Shown: positions 1 through 7,545, numbered from the stretch's first letter. The stretch is 64,000 bases of DNA from Simiduia agarivorans SA1 = DSM 21679 (GCF_000305785.2 NC_018868.3:3394270-3458269); one strand, 5' to 3'. Translations and numbers: made by a program. Notes: generated by a model from the sequence alone, not told the origin.

Positions 1-502
1 TGCCATTGCGCGCGTCCACGCTGGGGCCGGTGCGGATTTTCAGGGTAACCGGCACATCCACGGCCCTGACCACCGCGTGCAGTATCTCGGCTACCAGGGC
101 TTCGTCGGCAAGCAATGCAGAACCGGCCGCTTTCTTACATACCTTTTTCGCCGGGCAACCCATGTTGATGTCGATGATTTCGGCACCCTGATCGGCGTTG
201 AATCGCGCCGCCTCGGCCAGCATCAGAGCGTCGCCGCCGGCGATCTGCACCGCGCGCGGGCTGGCTTCAGCATCGTGCACCAGGCGCAAACGGGATTTGC
301 GCGACTGGTACAGGCTCACGTCGCTGGTGACCATCTCGCTGGCGGCGAGCCCTGCACCAAAACGCAGACACAGTCGCCGGAACGGCAAATCGGTCACACC
401 GGCCATGGGTGCAAGCACCGCTTGGCTATCGATGATGTGATGGCCGATTGTAAACAAGTGAACACCCTGGTCTTGCGTGAGTTGGAGCGGCCTCCGGGGC
501 AT
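1..502 (-). CDS. dusB: tRNA-dihydrouridine synthase B, 3' part outside the window
   Basis: Flavin enzyme that reduces uridine to dihydrouridine in tRNA. Only the N-terminal ~167 residues are present; the gene runs off the left edge. Translating the minus strand shows the FMN-barrel start [16 protein letters not shown] and the family signature [19 protein letters not shown], which contains the catalytic Cys region. Two starts are possible: ATG at 502 and TTG at 457, the latter preceded by AGGG and giving MFTIGHHII, which matches the usual DusB N-terminus better. The order prmA, DUF3426, dusB on one strand is common in gammaproteobacteria, where fis usually follows dusB. Identification is firm; the start is not. 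Confidence 0.93.
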   Translation of the reverse strand, partial: MPRRPLQLTQDQGVHLFTIGHHIIDSQAVLAPMAGVTDLPFRRLCLRFGAGLAASEMVTSDVSLYQSRKSRLRLVHDAEASPRAVQIAGGDALMLAEAARFNADQGAEIIDINMGCPAKKVCKKAAGSALLADEALVAEILHAVVRAVDVPVTLKIRTGPSVDARNG

Positions 503-540
503 ATTTACGCCTTGGGGCCTCCCGAAAAAGGGCAGCTATG

Positions 541-560
541 ATACCCGCACGAGGGTGCGG
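541..560. other. small GC-rich hairpin upstream of dusB
   Basis: ACCCGCAC and GGTGCGGGT pair around a short loop just before the dusB start. There is no T run on either side, so it is not a canonical terminator. It could shape the dusB leader. Confidence 0.35.
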
Positions 561-631
561 GTTAAAAGCAGAAAATGCGCAAAATGGCGAAATTTTGATC
601 TGGTTTTTTGCCGGGATTTATGCTTGCCGAC

Positions 632-648
632 CGGCCCTAGGGGCCGGT
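632..648. other. hairpin just downstream of the DUF3426 gene
   Basis: CCGGCCC-TAG-GGGCCGG is a perfect 7-bp stem eight bases past the DUF3426 stop codon. No U tract follows on the minus strand, so if it ends transcripts it would do so weakly. It may instead mark an RNA processing point between DUF3426 and dusB. Confidence 0.4.
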
Positions 649-654
649 GCCGGC

Positions 655-2091
655 TCAGGGCACGATATGGGCGCTGTAATTCACCGCCTCGGGGCCCGGA
701 TCGAGAATTTCCAGCTCGATATGAATGGGCTGATTGCTGGGCATGATGGTCTGGCCGGCCAGTTCGCCACCCAGGTATTCACGCGGTGTGAATCGCCGGC
801 TTGCCACAGGCTTGCCCTGCAGGTCGGAAAACTGGATCTGCAGGCGCGGGAAGGGCTGCTGGAATGCCGCTTTGTTCAGCAGCACCGCATCGATCAGCAG
901 CGCGTCTTTCAGGCGTGGGTGCGAGCGCACCACCAGGTTGGAGGCCAGCACCTTTTCTGGCTGGCTCATGGGGGGCAAATCGCAGCCCAGAAGAGGACAA
1001 AACGCCTGGTAATACGGGCGGGTGGCCTCTGCCCGGCCCCAGGTGTCGATATTGTGTGCGCCCAGCTGCACAATGAAGGCAAGCAGCGCTGCAAACGATA
1101 AACCACCCCAGAGCAGGCGCTGAGGCCAGGGCGAGGACTCCACGTGAAAACCCAGCTCCAGCGGCTCCAGTTCGATGGCGCGCAGGGCTTCACGCTTTTC
1201 CCGCTGGTGCTCGTCTTCACCGCCGATTTCTTCCATGGCGGTAAACAGGGGTTCACGCGTGGGCTCCGGCTCGTCGTCATCTTCCAGACTGAACAGGTTG
1301 CGGCGGGGCGGCTCTGGTTCCTCTTCTTCAACAGCCTTGTGCTGGCCGGTGGTGCGGAAGGTGTCGCCGAGGGCGGCTTCGAGATCTTCATCGGTTAATG
1401 CCGAAAAGGTCCCGGTGGTGGCGCGGGAATACTCCTGCTTTTCTGCTGCAGAGCGGGCCTCCCGGTTATCGTCCTCGGCTTCTTCCAGAATATTCAGCGC
1501 CCAGGATTCGTCCACATTGTCCGGTTCGTCCTCGGGCTCTTCTTTCAGGTTACGTTCAAACAGCGACGTGGTGGCAGGGGTTTTCTTACCCTTGCGTTCG
1601 TAAATGTCGAAAAAGCTTTCCGACAACTCACCGGTACGGTCTTCATCTTTCTCGTCGTACAGGTCGTCGTGAATGAGCTGGTCGTCGTCCCACTCCGCTT
1701 CATCATCAATGGCTTGCTGGTTGAATTGCAGGCTGCCGGCTTTGGCGGACGCCTCGGGGCCTTTGCTCGCCGGTTTCGCCTGTGTTATGGGTTTGGCCGC
1801 TGGCTTCGCCGGTGCTGCTGGCTTGGGCGCCGCTGTGGCGGCGGACTTGGTCTGGGCTCCGGCGGCTTTGGCTTGCGCGGGTTTCGCAGCTGCCGGTGTT
1901 GCGCTGGCTTGCGCTGCAGCGGGTTTGGTCGTGGCTGCGGCTTTTGGGGCAGCTTTTACCAGGTGATCGGTTGCACGGAAAATCTGCAGGCAGGAGCCGC
2001 AGCGCACAGCACCCTTGGCACGATCCAGTTGTGCCTGGGTAATGCGAAATGACGTGCTGCACTGGGGGCAGCGGGTCACGAGATGGGTCAT
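655..2091 (-). CDS. Zinc-ribbon and DUF3426 domain membrane protein
   Basis: Protein of 478 residues when started at the ATG at 2091, which has AAGGA upstream. An ATG-less extension to 2133 is open but does not fit the family. Residues 7-34 form an MJ0042-type zinc ribbon with CPQC and CGSC pairs. A low-complexity Ala/Pro/Lys linker (about 50-120) and a strongly acidic region follow. A single membrane segment lies near residue 350 (LLWGGLSFAALLAFIVQL), then the extracytoplasmic DUF3426 domain with CPLLGCDLPP. The family's function is unknown. It sits between prmA and dusB, its usual place, and is probably co-transcribed with dusB. Confidence 0.88.
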   Translation of the reverse strand: MTHLVTRCPQCSTSFRITQAQLDRAKGAVRCGSCLQIFRATDHLVKAAPKAAATTKPAAAQASATPAAAKPAQAKAAGAQTKSAATAAPKPAAPAKPAAKPITQAKPASKGPEASAKAGSLQFNQQAIDDEAEWDDDQLIHDDLYDEKDEDRTGELSESFFDIYERKGKKTPATTSLFERNLKEEPEDEPDNVDESWALNILEEAEDDNREARSAAEKQEYSRATTGTFSALTDEDLEAALGDTFRTTGQHKAVEEEEPEPPRRNLFSLEDDDEPEPTREPLFTAMEEIGGEDEHQREKREALRAIELEPLELGFHVESSPWPQRLLWGGLSFAALLAFIVQLGAHNIDTWGRAEATRPYYQAFCPLLGCDLPPMSQPEKVLASNLVVRSHPRLKDALLIDAVLLNKAAFQQPFPRLQIQFSDLQGKPVASRRFTPREYLGGELAGQTIMPSNQPIHIELEILDPGPEAVNYSAHIVP

Positions 2092-2228
2092 GAGCTTGAG
2101 CTTCCTTTTAGGCTCCGGGTACAACCTGCGCAAGGCCTTGTTGGCCCTTTATTCTATCGGGCATTGGTGTGAGCAGAGTTTAGTCGTTCGTGGAAATAAG
2201 GTAAATCGTGCCATTAGTTTACGGACGG

Positions 2229-2260
2229 CGCCGCCTGCAGGGCAGCCCCTGTCAGGCGGG
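2229..2260. other. Hairpin in the prmA-DUF3426 gap
   Basis: CCGCCTG pairs with CAGGCGG, with an inner CAGGG/CCCTG stem. It lies 35-65 bp past the prmA stop. No T tract follows on the minus strand, so it may be an attenuator or a processing site rather than a strong terminator. Confidence 0.4.
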
Positions 2261-2293
2261 TGGCCGGTTTATCGCCGTAAAATCGGCAATGGC

Positions 2294-3169
2294 TCACATT
2301 TTTAACCCGGTCAGCCGCACCCATTCTTCTTTTTGAGCCACAGGGTCGAAACGGAAATCCGGGTAGGCTGCCATCACCGTTTCGGCCTGGCTGGCGAGAA
2401 TCCCCGACAAACACAATTGACCGCCGGTGCGCACCTGGCGGCTCAGCAGTGGTGCAAGCTCCACCAAAGGGCCAGCCAGAATGTTGGCCAGCATGATGTC
2501 GACCTCGGTTTCCGGTGCATCGGCCGGCAAATAGACAGGCATGGCATTTGCCAGTAACTGGTTTCGGGCGGCGTTGTCGCGGGTTGCCAGCAGTGCTTGT
2601 GGATCGATATCAACGCCCACCACTTGGTCGGCGCCCAGCAGCAGCGCGGCAATTCCCAGGATGCCGGAGCCACAACCGAAATCCACCAGGGTCTTACCCG
2701 CTAATGGCTGCCCGTCCAGCCACTGCAGGCACAGAAAGGTCGTGGGGTGTGTGCCGGTGCCAAAGGCCAGGCCGGGATCCAGCATCAGGTTTACGGCCGC
2801 GGCCTCGGGCGGTTGCTTCCAACTCGGGCAGATCCAAAGGCGCCCGCCACATTGGATGGGGTGGAAGTTATCCATCCATTCGCGCTCCCAGTCCTTGTCT
2901 TCCAGTTGTTCCCACTTGACCTGCAAAGGCGCGGCAGGCAGCTGACTGAGCAGCATCAGGCTGATGGCATCGGTATTCACGTCGGCATCGTATAAACCGG
3001 TAATGCGCGTGGCATCCCACAAGGGGGTCTCGCCCAATGCGGGTTCCAGGATGGGTTGATCGGCATCGTCCTGCAGGGTGACAGAAACCGCCCCGGTATC
3101 CATCAGCGCGTCTTCGATAGCGGGGGCCTGATCCCGGTTACTGTGGATGATAAGCTGCAGCCAGGGCAT
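2294..3169 (-). CDS. prmA: Ribosomal protein L11 methyltransferase
   Basis: SAM-dependent enzyme that trimethylates ribosomal protein L11. The 291-residue length is typical. The start is the ATG at 3169 ([10 protein letters not shown]), preceded by GAGGT; the longer open frame to 3259 has no family support. The N-terminal substrate-recognition domain is followed by a Rossmann methyltransferase domain with [15 protein letters not shown] (SAM motif I, about residue 160), the acidic [11 protein letters not shown] motif, and the [10 protein letters not shown] motif IV. The gene is divergent from the LacI-type regulator and heads the strip leading to DUF3426 and dusB. Confidence 0.96.
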   Translation of the reverse strand: MPWLQLIIHSNRDQAPAIEDALMDTGAVSVTLQDDADQPILEPALGETPLWDATRITGLYDADVNTDAISLMLLSQLPAAPLQVKWEQLEDKDWEREWMDNFHPIQCGGRLWICPSWKQPPEAAAVNLMLDPGLAFGTGTHPTTFLCLQWLDGQPLAGKTLVDFGCGSGILGIAALLLGADQVVGVDIDPQALLATRDNAARNQLLANAMPVYLPADAPETEVDIMLANILAGPLVELAPLLSRQVRTGGQLCLSGILASQAETVMAAYPDFRFDPVAQKEEWVRLTGLKM

Positions 3170-3346
3170 GGAGACCTCATGGGTAAAAACCGCGAGTATA
3201 ACCCAGGCAGTGAAATAGGTGCGTTGGCAAATGGCTTGCCCTTGGCAGGCAGGAGTCATTTCTATAACCTGCAGTCATGCTGCGAAGACGGCACGCTACC
3301 GCTCCGGCGGGAAGCCAAACGATAAACGGACGAGCGAATTCAAGCG

Positions 3347-4375
3347 ATGAAAGATAGCAGGCCAACCTCTCTGGACATAGCCTACCGGGCGGGCGTATCC
3401 CAATCTACCGTATCCCGCGCCCTGCGAGACAGCCCGCTGGTGAGTCTGGAGACGCGTGAAAAAATCAAAGCCATCGCACGCGAGCTCAACTACAAGGTCG
3501 ACAAGGCCGCCAGTAATCTGCGGGCCAAATCCAGCCGCACGCTGGCGTTGCTGATTCGCGAAGACCCCACCACCGATGAGTCGCATATCAACCCCTTCTT
3601 TCTGTCCATGCTGGGCTCCATCACCCGGGCTACTGCCGCGCGTGGTTACGATCTGCTGGTTACGTTCCAGCAGCAAAGCGACGACTGGCATCGGGATTTT
3701 GAAGACAGTCACCGCGCCGACGGGCTGATTCTCTTGGGTTACGGCGCATACGATTCCTATGTGGAACGCTTGCGACACCTGTTGGAAGAAGGTGCGCATT
3801 TTATTTCCTGGGGCGCCGTGCATTCCAATCAGCCCGGTTGCTCCATTGGTTGCGACAATGAAGCCGGTGGTTACCTCGCAGGTCAGCACCTGCTTGGTTT
3901 GGGGCGTCGCAGGATCGCCTTCGTTGGAGATACCTCTGACAACAGCCCGGAATTCAGCGGGCGTTATCGTGGCTTTTGTCGCGCGCTGCAGGAGCATGGT
4001 TTAAGTCACTCGCCTGAATTGTTGGTGGCGGCTGAAACCATCGAGACGCTCGGCTACGAAGCCGTAGAAAAACTGTTGGAAAAAAACGTCGCGTTTGATG
4101 CAATTTTTGCCGCCAGCGACCTGATTGCCATTGGCGCCATACGGGCGCTGCAAAAGCGGGGAATGGCAGTGGGGGCGTCAGTCAGCGTGGTGGGCTTTGA
4201 CGACATACAGTCTGCCGCCTATATCACTCCCTCGCTCACCACAATTCGACAGGACACCAACCTCGCCGGCGCAATGCTGGTAGAGAATCTGCTCCGGATT
4301 GTGGCCGGCGAAGCGGTGGGATCAACGCTGTTGGAGCCGAAATTGATTGTGCGGGAAAGCTGCGGAGCGGCGTGA
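3347..4375 (+). CDS. LacI-family transcriptional regulator
   Basis: 342-residue repressor. The N-terminal helix-turn-helix is clear (SLDIAYRAGVSQSTVSRALR, residues 8-27), followed by the hinge helix region near residue 50-60 and a periplasmic-binding-protein-like effector domain (DGLILLGYG, GDTSDNSPEFSGRYRGF, VVGFDDIQSAAYITPSLTTI). LacI-family members usually sense sugars or nucleosides, but no sugar gene is next to it, so the ligand and targets cannot be named. It is followed 28 bp later by the 3' end of the integron integrase on the opposite strand, which places the integron between this gene and the LysR region. Confidence 0.93.
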   Translation: MKDSRPTSLDIAYRAGVSQSTVSRALRDSPLVSLETREKIKAIARELNYKVDKAASNLRAKSSRTLALLIREDPTTDESHINPFFLSMLGSITRATAARGYDLLVTFQQQSDDWHRDFEDSHRADGLILLGYGAYDSYVERLRHLLEEGAHFISWGAVHSNQPGCSIGCDNEAGGYLAGQHLLGLGRRRIAFVGDTSDNSPEFSGRYRGFCRALQEHGLSHSPELLVAAETIETLGYEAVEKLLEKNVAFDAIFAASDLIAIGAIRALQKRGMAVGASVSVVGFDDIQSAAYITPSLTTIRQDTNLAGAMLVENLLRIVAGEAVGSTLLEPKLIVRESCGAA

Positions 4376-4403
4376 GCCGTTGGCTTTCTTGTTCGCACCA
4401 GCG

Positions 4404-5369
4404 TTAAAAATTTTCTAAAGGGCTAATGACGCCCTGGCCACCCCGGTTTATTACGTGGGTATAAATTTCAGTTGTCTTTACATCGCTGTGTCCAAGCTGG
4501 CTTTGTACCGTACGGATGTCGGCACCGCGTTCCAACAGATGGGTTGCAAAAGAATGGCGAAGGCTATGGCAGGTTGCGTGTTTGACGATACCGGCGGCTC
4601 TCACCGCCTGCTTCACAGCCCGTTGCGGTACAGATTCCACAATGTGATGGCGCCGTTTTTTGCCTGAGCGTGGGTCCTGGCTCCAGCGTTCTGCCGGGAA
4701 AAGATATTGCCAGCCCAGCTCAAAGGGGGCATTTGGGTACTTGCGCTCAAGAGCATAAGGCAAAAATACACCATCCCATTGCTCATTGGCTTTGTCCTCC
4801 ATAAATAATCCGCGGACTTTTACTATCTGCGCCTTCAATTGTTCAACAAGCGCTGGCGACAGGGTTGTTATGCGTGACTTTCTTCCCTTTCCATCGCGCA
4901 CATAAACGCTCAGCCTGTCTAGGTCGACATCTTGTACCCTCAGGCGTACCACTTCCATAACACGCAATCCGGAGCCGTACATTAACCCTGCGGCCAGCCG
5001 CATGGGCCCGGACAAGGTATCAAACAGCTGCGCAATTTCCATATGGGTTAGTACAACCGGCAGTTTCTTTGGGCCCTTGGCTTTATGGAAGTCAGAAAAA
5101 TCTCCCGGCTCGCGCTTAAGTACTTGCTTGTACATAAATACTAGGGCATTCAATGCGGTTTTCTGTGTGTTCGGACTCACGGTTCTGTTAAGCGCCAAAT
5201 GGTTTAAAAATGCTCGTATATCTTCCGAATCGCCAATGGCCTCTTTATGCTTGTAAGCGTGAAACCGGATAAACGCGTTGGCCCAATAGAGGTAGGTATG
5301 CTCTGTGCGCATACTGTAATGCTTCAATTGAATCGCCCGACGTAATTCTGCGAGGAAGGGAGACTTCAC
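4404..5369 (-). CDS. intI: Integron integrase (tyrosine recombinase)
   Basis: Catalyses attI x attC recombination to capture and shuffle cassettes. With the GTG at 5369 (AAAAGG nine bases upstream) the protein has 321 residues; an in-frame TTG at 5375 would add two. The N-terminal SAM-like domain (MKSPFLAELRRAI, HYSMRTEHTYLYW) is typical. Catalytic residues are R136 (SGLRVMEV), H268 and R271 (CHSLRHSFATH), H294 (QLGHSD) and Y303 (TEIYTHV). Residues about 205-242 form the extra helix insert that distinguishes IntI from XerC/D (FELGWQYLFPAERWSQDPR). All catalytic residues are intact. The gene faces away from the cassette array, as expected, and a LexA box lies in its promoter. Confidence 0.97.
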   Translation of the reverse strand: MKSPFLAELRRAIQLKHYSMRTEHTYLYWANAFIRFHAYKHKEAIGDSEDIRAFLNHLALNRTVSPNTQKTALNALVFMYKQVLKREPGDFSDFHKAKGPKKLPVVLTHMEIAQLFDTLSGPMRLAAGLMYGSGLRVMEVVRLRVQDVDLDRLSVYVRDGKGRKSRITTLSPALVEQLKAQIVKVRGLFMEDKANEQWDGVFLPYALERKYPNAPFELGWQYLFPAERWSQDPRSGKKRRHHIVESVPQRAVKQAVRAAGIVKHATCHSLRHSFATHLLERGADIRTVQSQLGHSDVKTTEIYTHVINRGGQGVISPLENF

Positions 5370-5391
5370 CTTCAAATACCTTTTAGTGGTG

Positions 5392-5407
5392 CTGTTTATT
5401 TGTACAG
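5392..5407 (-). promoter_or_regulatory. LexA (SOS) box in the intI promoter
   Basis: CTGT-TTATTTGT-ACAG matches the CTGT-N8-ACAG LexA consensus exactly in both half-sites. It lies 22 bp upstream of the intI GTG start. SOS control of integron integrases through a LexA box overlapping the intI promoter is established for Vibrio and class 1 integrons, so the same control is inferred here. Confidence 0.85.
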
Positions 5408-5433
5408 TATCGCGGGGCTGGCGGGGATTTCAA

Positions 5434-5698
5434 GGATATGTGGCGTCTAGGCATATATCTTGGCGTTTAAATCTTCGTTAATTAACTAACCTATTGTTTT
5501 TAATGCTATTTTTGGTGTGTACTTCAGTGTCAGTTGGAAGATATGTGCCTTGGGGGCGCGATTAATCACGCTCAATATTGACCAAGGTCTGTAACTTGTT
5601 GATTATTGGAAAGTTTTAAAACTTCCGGAATGACTGCAAGGTGGATATGTGCCTCTGGGGCGCATTTAATCGCGCCTCTCAGTCACTGATTAAGACTG
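5434..5698 (+). other. Probable attI region with three spaced direct repeats
   Basis: This stretch lies between intI and the first cassette. The first cassette junction is GTTAAGT at 5698-5704, a perfect GTTRRRY core, with crossover between G5698 and T5699. Three related 19-mers beginning G/A-GATATGTG occur at 5434, 5539 and 5643, spaced 105 and 104 bp; the last two remain similar for about 32 bp. A perfect 14-bp palindrome (AAGTTTTAAAACTT) occupies 5611-5624. The repeats could be accessory integrase sites like the DR1/DR2 sites of class 1 attI; that is inference. No gene is apparent. Confidence 0.7.
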
Positions 5699-6033
5699 TT
5701 AAGTGTGCTCGGCTTTTTTAAATTGTCTGCCAGCATCAAGTAAGGCAGTAAAATCGAAGTATCCGGTATCAGGGAATGTGCCGCGTCAATATCGCAGTTT
5801 CTCCCGGTGCCAAAAAGCAGCCTCCAGGTGCAGCTAGTTCGTAGCATCTTTCGGCGCAATATTTAGGTTCCGCAGGCTCAGCCAATTGTGGCATTCTTGC
5901 GGTCAACATAACCAAGTTGTGGCTCCGCTTGCGCTTCGCAACGCGTTTCAAAGCAGCAAAGCGTGTCGCAACTTAACAAGCCAAGGCACCCGACCCAAAA
6001 CGCTATGCGCGTTTTGGCCGGGTGCTTGGGGCG
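5699..6033 (+). mobile_element. Gene cassette 1, no convincing gene
   Basis: 335-bp cassette from TTAAGT (right of the attI crossover) to the G of the attC1 R' box. Its limits are proven by the R'' box ACTTAAC (5971-5977), the exact complement of the GTTAAGT junction at its own left end. Only short frames are present. The longest, antisense at 5769-5951 (60 codons), has no recognisable family. In the sense direction an unstarted frame reads IRECAASISQFLPVP, which resembles IKECAVISIAVSFLVPV in cassette 3, so the two cassettes share an ancestral segment. It may be a non-coding or promoter-carrying cassette. Confidence 0.8.
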
Positions 6034-6039
6034 TTATGC
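5971..6039 (+). repeat. attC recombination site of cassette 1
   Basis: R'' ACTTAAC (5971-5977) and R' GTTATGC (6033-6039) bracket an imperfect inverted repeat in which CCAAGGCACCCG pairs with CGGGTGCTTGG and CCAAAACGC pairs with GCGTTTTGG. The single-stranded hairpin is the substrate of IntI. Cut lies between G6033 and T6034. Confidence 0.88.
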
Positions 6040-6565
6040 AATTTGAATGAATAAACTAAGAAGCTATGGTTTAGTTAGTATCGCTGCATCGCTAGCATTC
6101 TTCGCTCTCGGGTTGCTTACCCATACTTTTGAAGCCGTCCCTGGCAAGATTGTTGTTTCGAAGGAAGTGTTCGGGTCTGCTGGTGGTGGCTCTTCTACCT
6201 ATAAGAGTCCGATTTTATCTGGCAATGAATCTCCTACCGCATCATGGGTTTCAGTAGAGTACAGATACATATTAAATGGCAATGAGCATAACTCACGTAT
6301 GATAGGGTTTTACTTGCCAGTAAACCTAAATATGCAATCACTTGAAAACGGACAAGCCGTTACTGTTTACTTGGCACCATTCAATTTGGTCTCAGTATTG
6401 AAGCGTGGCGCAGATTGGAGAATTGTTTTAGCACTATTTGGTCTTGGTATATGCCTGCTAATATTTTATGAATGGGCAATAAAAGCGAGAAGAGAAAATG
6501 CATAACAATCGCAACCAAACCGGCCTATCGGCCTCGACTCGCTACGCTCGCGTTTGTTGCGGGCG
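6034..6565 (+). mobile_element. Gene cassette 2 (DUF3592-like membrane protein)
   Basis: 532-bp cassette. Its left edge TTATGC matches its own R'' box GCATAAC at 6500-6506, confirming the unit. It carries one ORF on the sense strand that nearly fills it, with the stop codon inside the R'' box, as is usual for cassette genes. Base composition is richer in A+T than the chromosomal flanks. Confidence 0.88.
6047..6505 (+). CDS. DUF3592-like two-TM membrane protein in a cassette
   Basis: 152-residue protein. A membrane segment near residues 9-26 (LVSIAASLAFFALGLLTHTF) and another near 124-145 (IVLALFGLGICLLIFYEWAI) flank an extracytoplasmic domain. The pattern VSVEYRYILNGNEH, then FYLPVNLN, GQAVTVYLAPFNLVSVLKRG, is typical of DUF3592, whose function is unknown. 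The ATG at 6047 lies 13 bp inside the cassette, and the TAA (6503-6505) lies in the attC2 R'' box. With no promoter of its own it probably depends on an upstream cassette promoter. Codon use is AT-rich, consistent with transfer. Family call is by eye. Confidence 0.78.
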   Translation: MNKLRSYGLVSIAASLAFFALGLLTHTFEAVPGKIVVSKEVFGSAGGGSSTYKSPILSGNESPTASWVSVEYRYILNGNEHNSRMIGFYLPVNLNMQSLENGQAVTVYLAPFNLVSVLKRGADWRIVLALFGLGICLLIFYEWAIKARRENA

Positions 6566-6571
6566 TTATTG
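6500..6571 (+). repeat. attC recombination site of cassette 2
   Basis: R'' GCATAAC (6500-6506) and R' GTTATTG (6565-6571) flank an inverted repeat; CGCAACCAAACC faces GGTTTGTTGCG-like arms with extrahelical bases. The arms are nearly identical to those of attC4 (one mismatch over about 58 bp). Confidence 0.88.
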
Positions 6572-6895
6572 AGCCTTTATTAATTTAGGGGTTGGCAAGA
6601 AAGGATTGGATTCAGATGCGTGCCACATTTCGGCGCGCCAGCATCAAGGAGTGTGCTGTCATCAGCATTGCAGTTTCGTTCCTGGTGCCAGTAGTTAGGC
6701 CCAATAGCCGGGTCGTACGGCACGCAGTAGTGTGGTGTGCCACTAAGCAAGTACAAAGCTGGGTCAAGTGCGGTATTCTTGTCCCATTGGTGGCCATAAG
6801 CTGTTAAACCTACGCTGTAGGATATTCAGTGCAAAAGGCCAATAACAAGCAAAAGCAAACCGACGCGCAAACAGCGCGCGCGGTTGTTTCGGGCG
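6566..6895 (+). mobile_element. Gene cassette 3, at most one weak small ORF
   Basis: 330-bp cassette from TTATTG to the attC3 crossover, confirmed by R'' CAATAAC at 6840-6846, the complement of its left core GTTATTG. A frame from TTG at 6592 to 6807 would give 71 residues with a hydrophobic stretch (AVISIAVSFLVPVV), and an antisense frame covers 6612-6797. Neither belongs to a family I know. The sense frame resembles an unstarted frame in cassette 1 (ECAxxS...FLVPV-like), so a shared element is conserved between the two. Whether it is a peptide or a functional DNA/RNA element cannot be told. Confidence 0.78.
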
Positions 6896-6901
6896 TTACA
6901 T
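6840..6901 (+). repeat. attC recombination site of cassette 3
   Basis: R'' CAATAAC (6840-6846) and R' GTTACAT (6895-6901) enclose a short inverted repeat (GCAAACCG...CGGTTGT; inner GCGCG arms around AAACA). It is shorter and different in sequence from attC2 and attC4. Confidence 0.85.
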
Positions 6902-7408
6902 TGAAGACGTGAAATGACTATCTACTTCTATACCAAGAATGATGACTATGGAGATTTTTCTAATTTTTCCAGCCATGGAATAGAAATGGATGGTGTTTGG
7001 TGGAAAACAGTAGAGCACTATTTCCAGGCCCAGAAGTTTGAGATATCTACCTATAGGGACCAAATTCGGGAGAGCCATACTGCAAAGCAAGCTGCAGAGC
7101 TAGGTCGTAGCCGAAAAGTTCCAATCAGGTCAGATTGGGAAGAGATCAAAGACAGCATTATGGAAGAAGCAATATTAAGGAAGTTCCAAACACACGAAAG
7201 GTTAAGAGACTTACTTCTTTCCACCGGTAGCAGTGATATCGTTGAAAATGCTCCAGGTGACTATTATTGGGGCGCAGGAAAAGATGGTACCGGCTTAAAT
7301 AAGCTAGGAAAAATATTGGTAAAAGTTCGTGCCAAATTGTCAATGTAACAAACGCAACCAAACCGGCCTATCGGCCTCGACTCGCTACGCTCGCGTTTGT
7401 TGCGGGCG
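6896..7408 (+). mobile_element. Gene cassette 4 (NADAR protein)
   Basis: 513-bp cassette whose left core GTTACAT is mirrored by R'' ATGTAAC at 7343-7349. It carries one sense ORF ending in the R'' box. It is the last cassette I can close: the next core, GTTAGAA at 7408, has no matching TTCTAAC downstream before the transposase debris. Confidence 0.87.
6914..7348 (+). CDS. NADAR (YbiA-like) N-glycosidase domain protein, cassette-borne
   Basis: 144-residue protein similar throughout to E. coli YbiA. Matching blocks are DDYGDFSNF (residues 10-18), the core WKTVEHYFQAQKF (30-42), AAELGRSRKVPIRSDWE, IMEEAILRKFQTHERLRDLLL and the C-terminal YYWGAGKDGTGLNKLGKIL. YbiA-type enzymes hydrolyse N-glycosidic bonds of early riboflavin intermediates; other NADAR proteins act on ADP-ribose linkages in conflict systems. 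The conserved acidic and aromatic residues are present, so it is probably active. As a mobile cassette gene it may serve stress or phage defence rather than riboflavin hygiene; that is inference. The stop codon lies in the attC4 R'' box. Confidence 0.9.
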   Translation: MTIYFYTKNDDYGDFSNFSSHGIEMDGVWWKTVEHYFQAQKFEISTYRDQIRESHTAKQAAELGRSRKVPIRSDWEEIKDSIMEEAILRKFQTHERLRDLLLSTGSSDIVENAPGDYYWGAGKDGTGLNKLGKILVKVRAKLSM

Positions 7409-7414
7409 TTAGAA
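7343..7414 (+). repeat. attC recombination site of cassette 4
   Basis: R'' ATGTAAC (7343-7349) and R' GTTAGAA (7408-7414). The intervening arms match attC2 with one difference, showing recent common origin of these two cassettes' recombination sites. Confidence 0.88.
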
Positions 7415-7479
7415 GGCCAAGTTACCCACGATTAGTAGACACCCTGTATAGTTATATTAAGCTATATGGACGTGTCCTT

Positions 7480-7545
7480 ATGGCACGCAAAAAACATCAG
7501 CATTACACCGAATAATTCTGCAAAGAAGCGATTTCTCGCTACTTA
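7480..7545 (+). pseudogene. Remnant of a transposase OrfA N-terminus
   Basis: From ATG 7480 the frame reads MARKKHQHYTE, then a stop, then FCKEAISRY. Apart from the stop this resembles the N-terminus of IS3-type OrfA proteins (MxRKKRxxYTxEFxxEA). It is cut off where the next transposase fragment begins. A GACAC/GTGTC inverted pair (about 7439-7475) may be the remains of its end. Confidence 0.55.

Noticed and set aside
3296..3997. Open frame of 233 codons on the minus strand
   Set aside because: It lies antisense within the LacI-family gene, whose product is clearly real; the frame shows no family features.
5434..5661. Spaced repeats as a possible CRISPR array
   Set aside because: Only three degenerate copies about 105 bp apart, no uniform spacers and no cas genes.
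5769..5951. 60-codon antisense ORF in cassette 1
   Set aside because: No ribosome site or known family, and cassette genes normally run in the attI-to-attC direction; kept only as a remark on the cassette.
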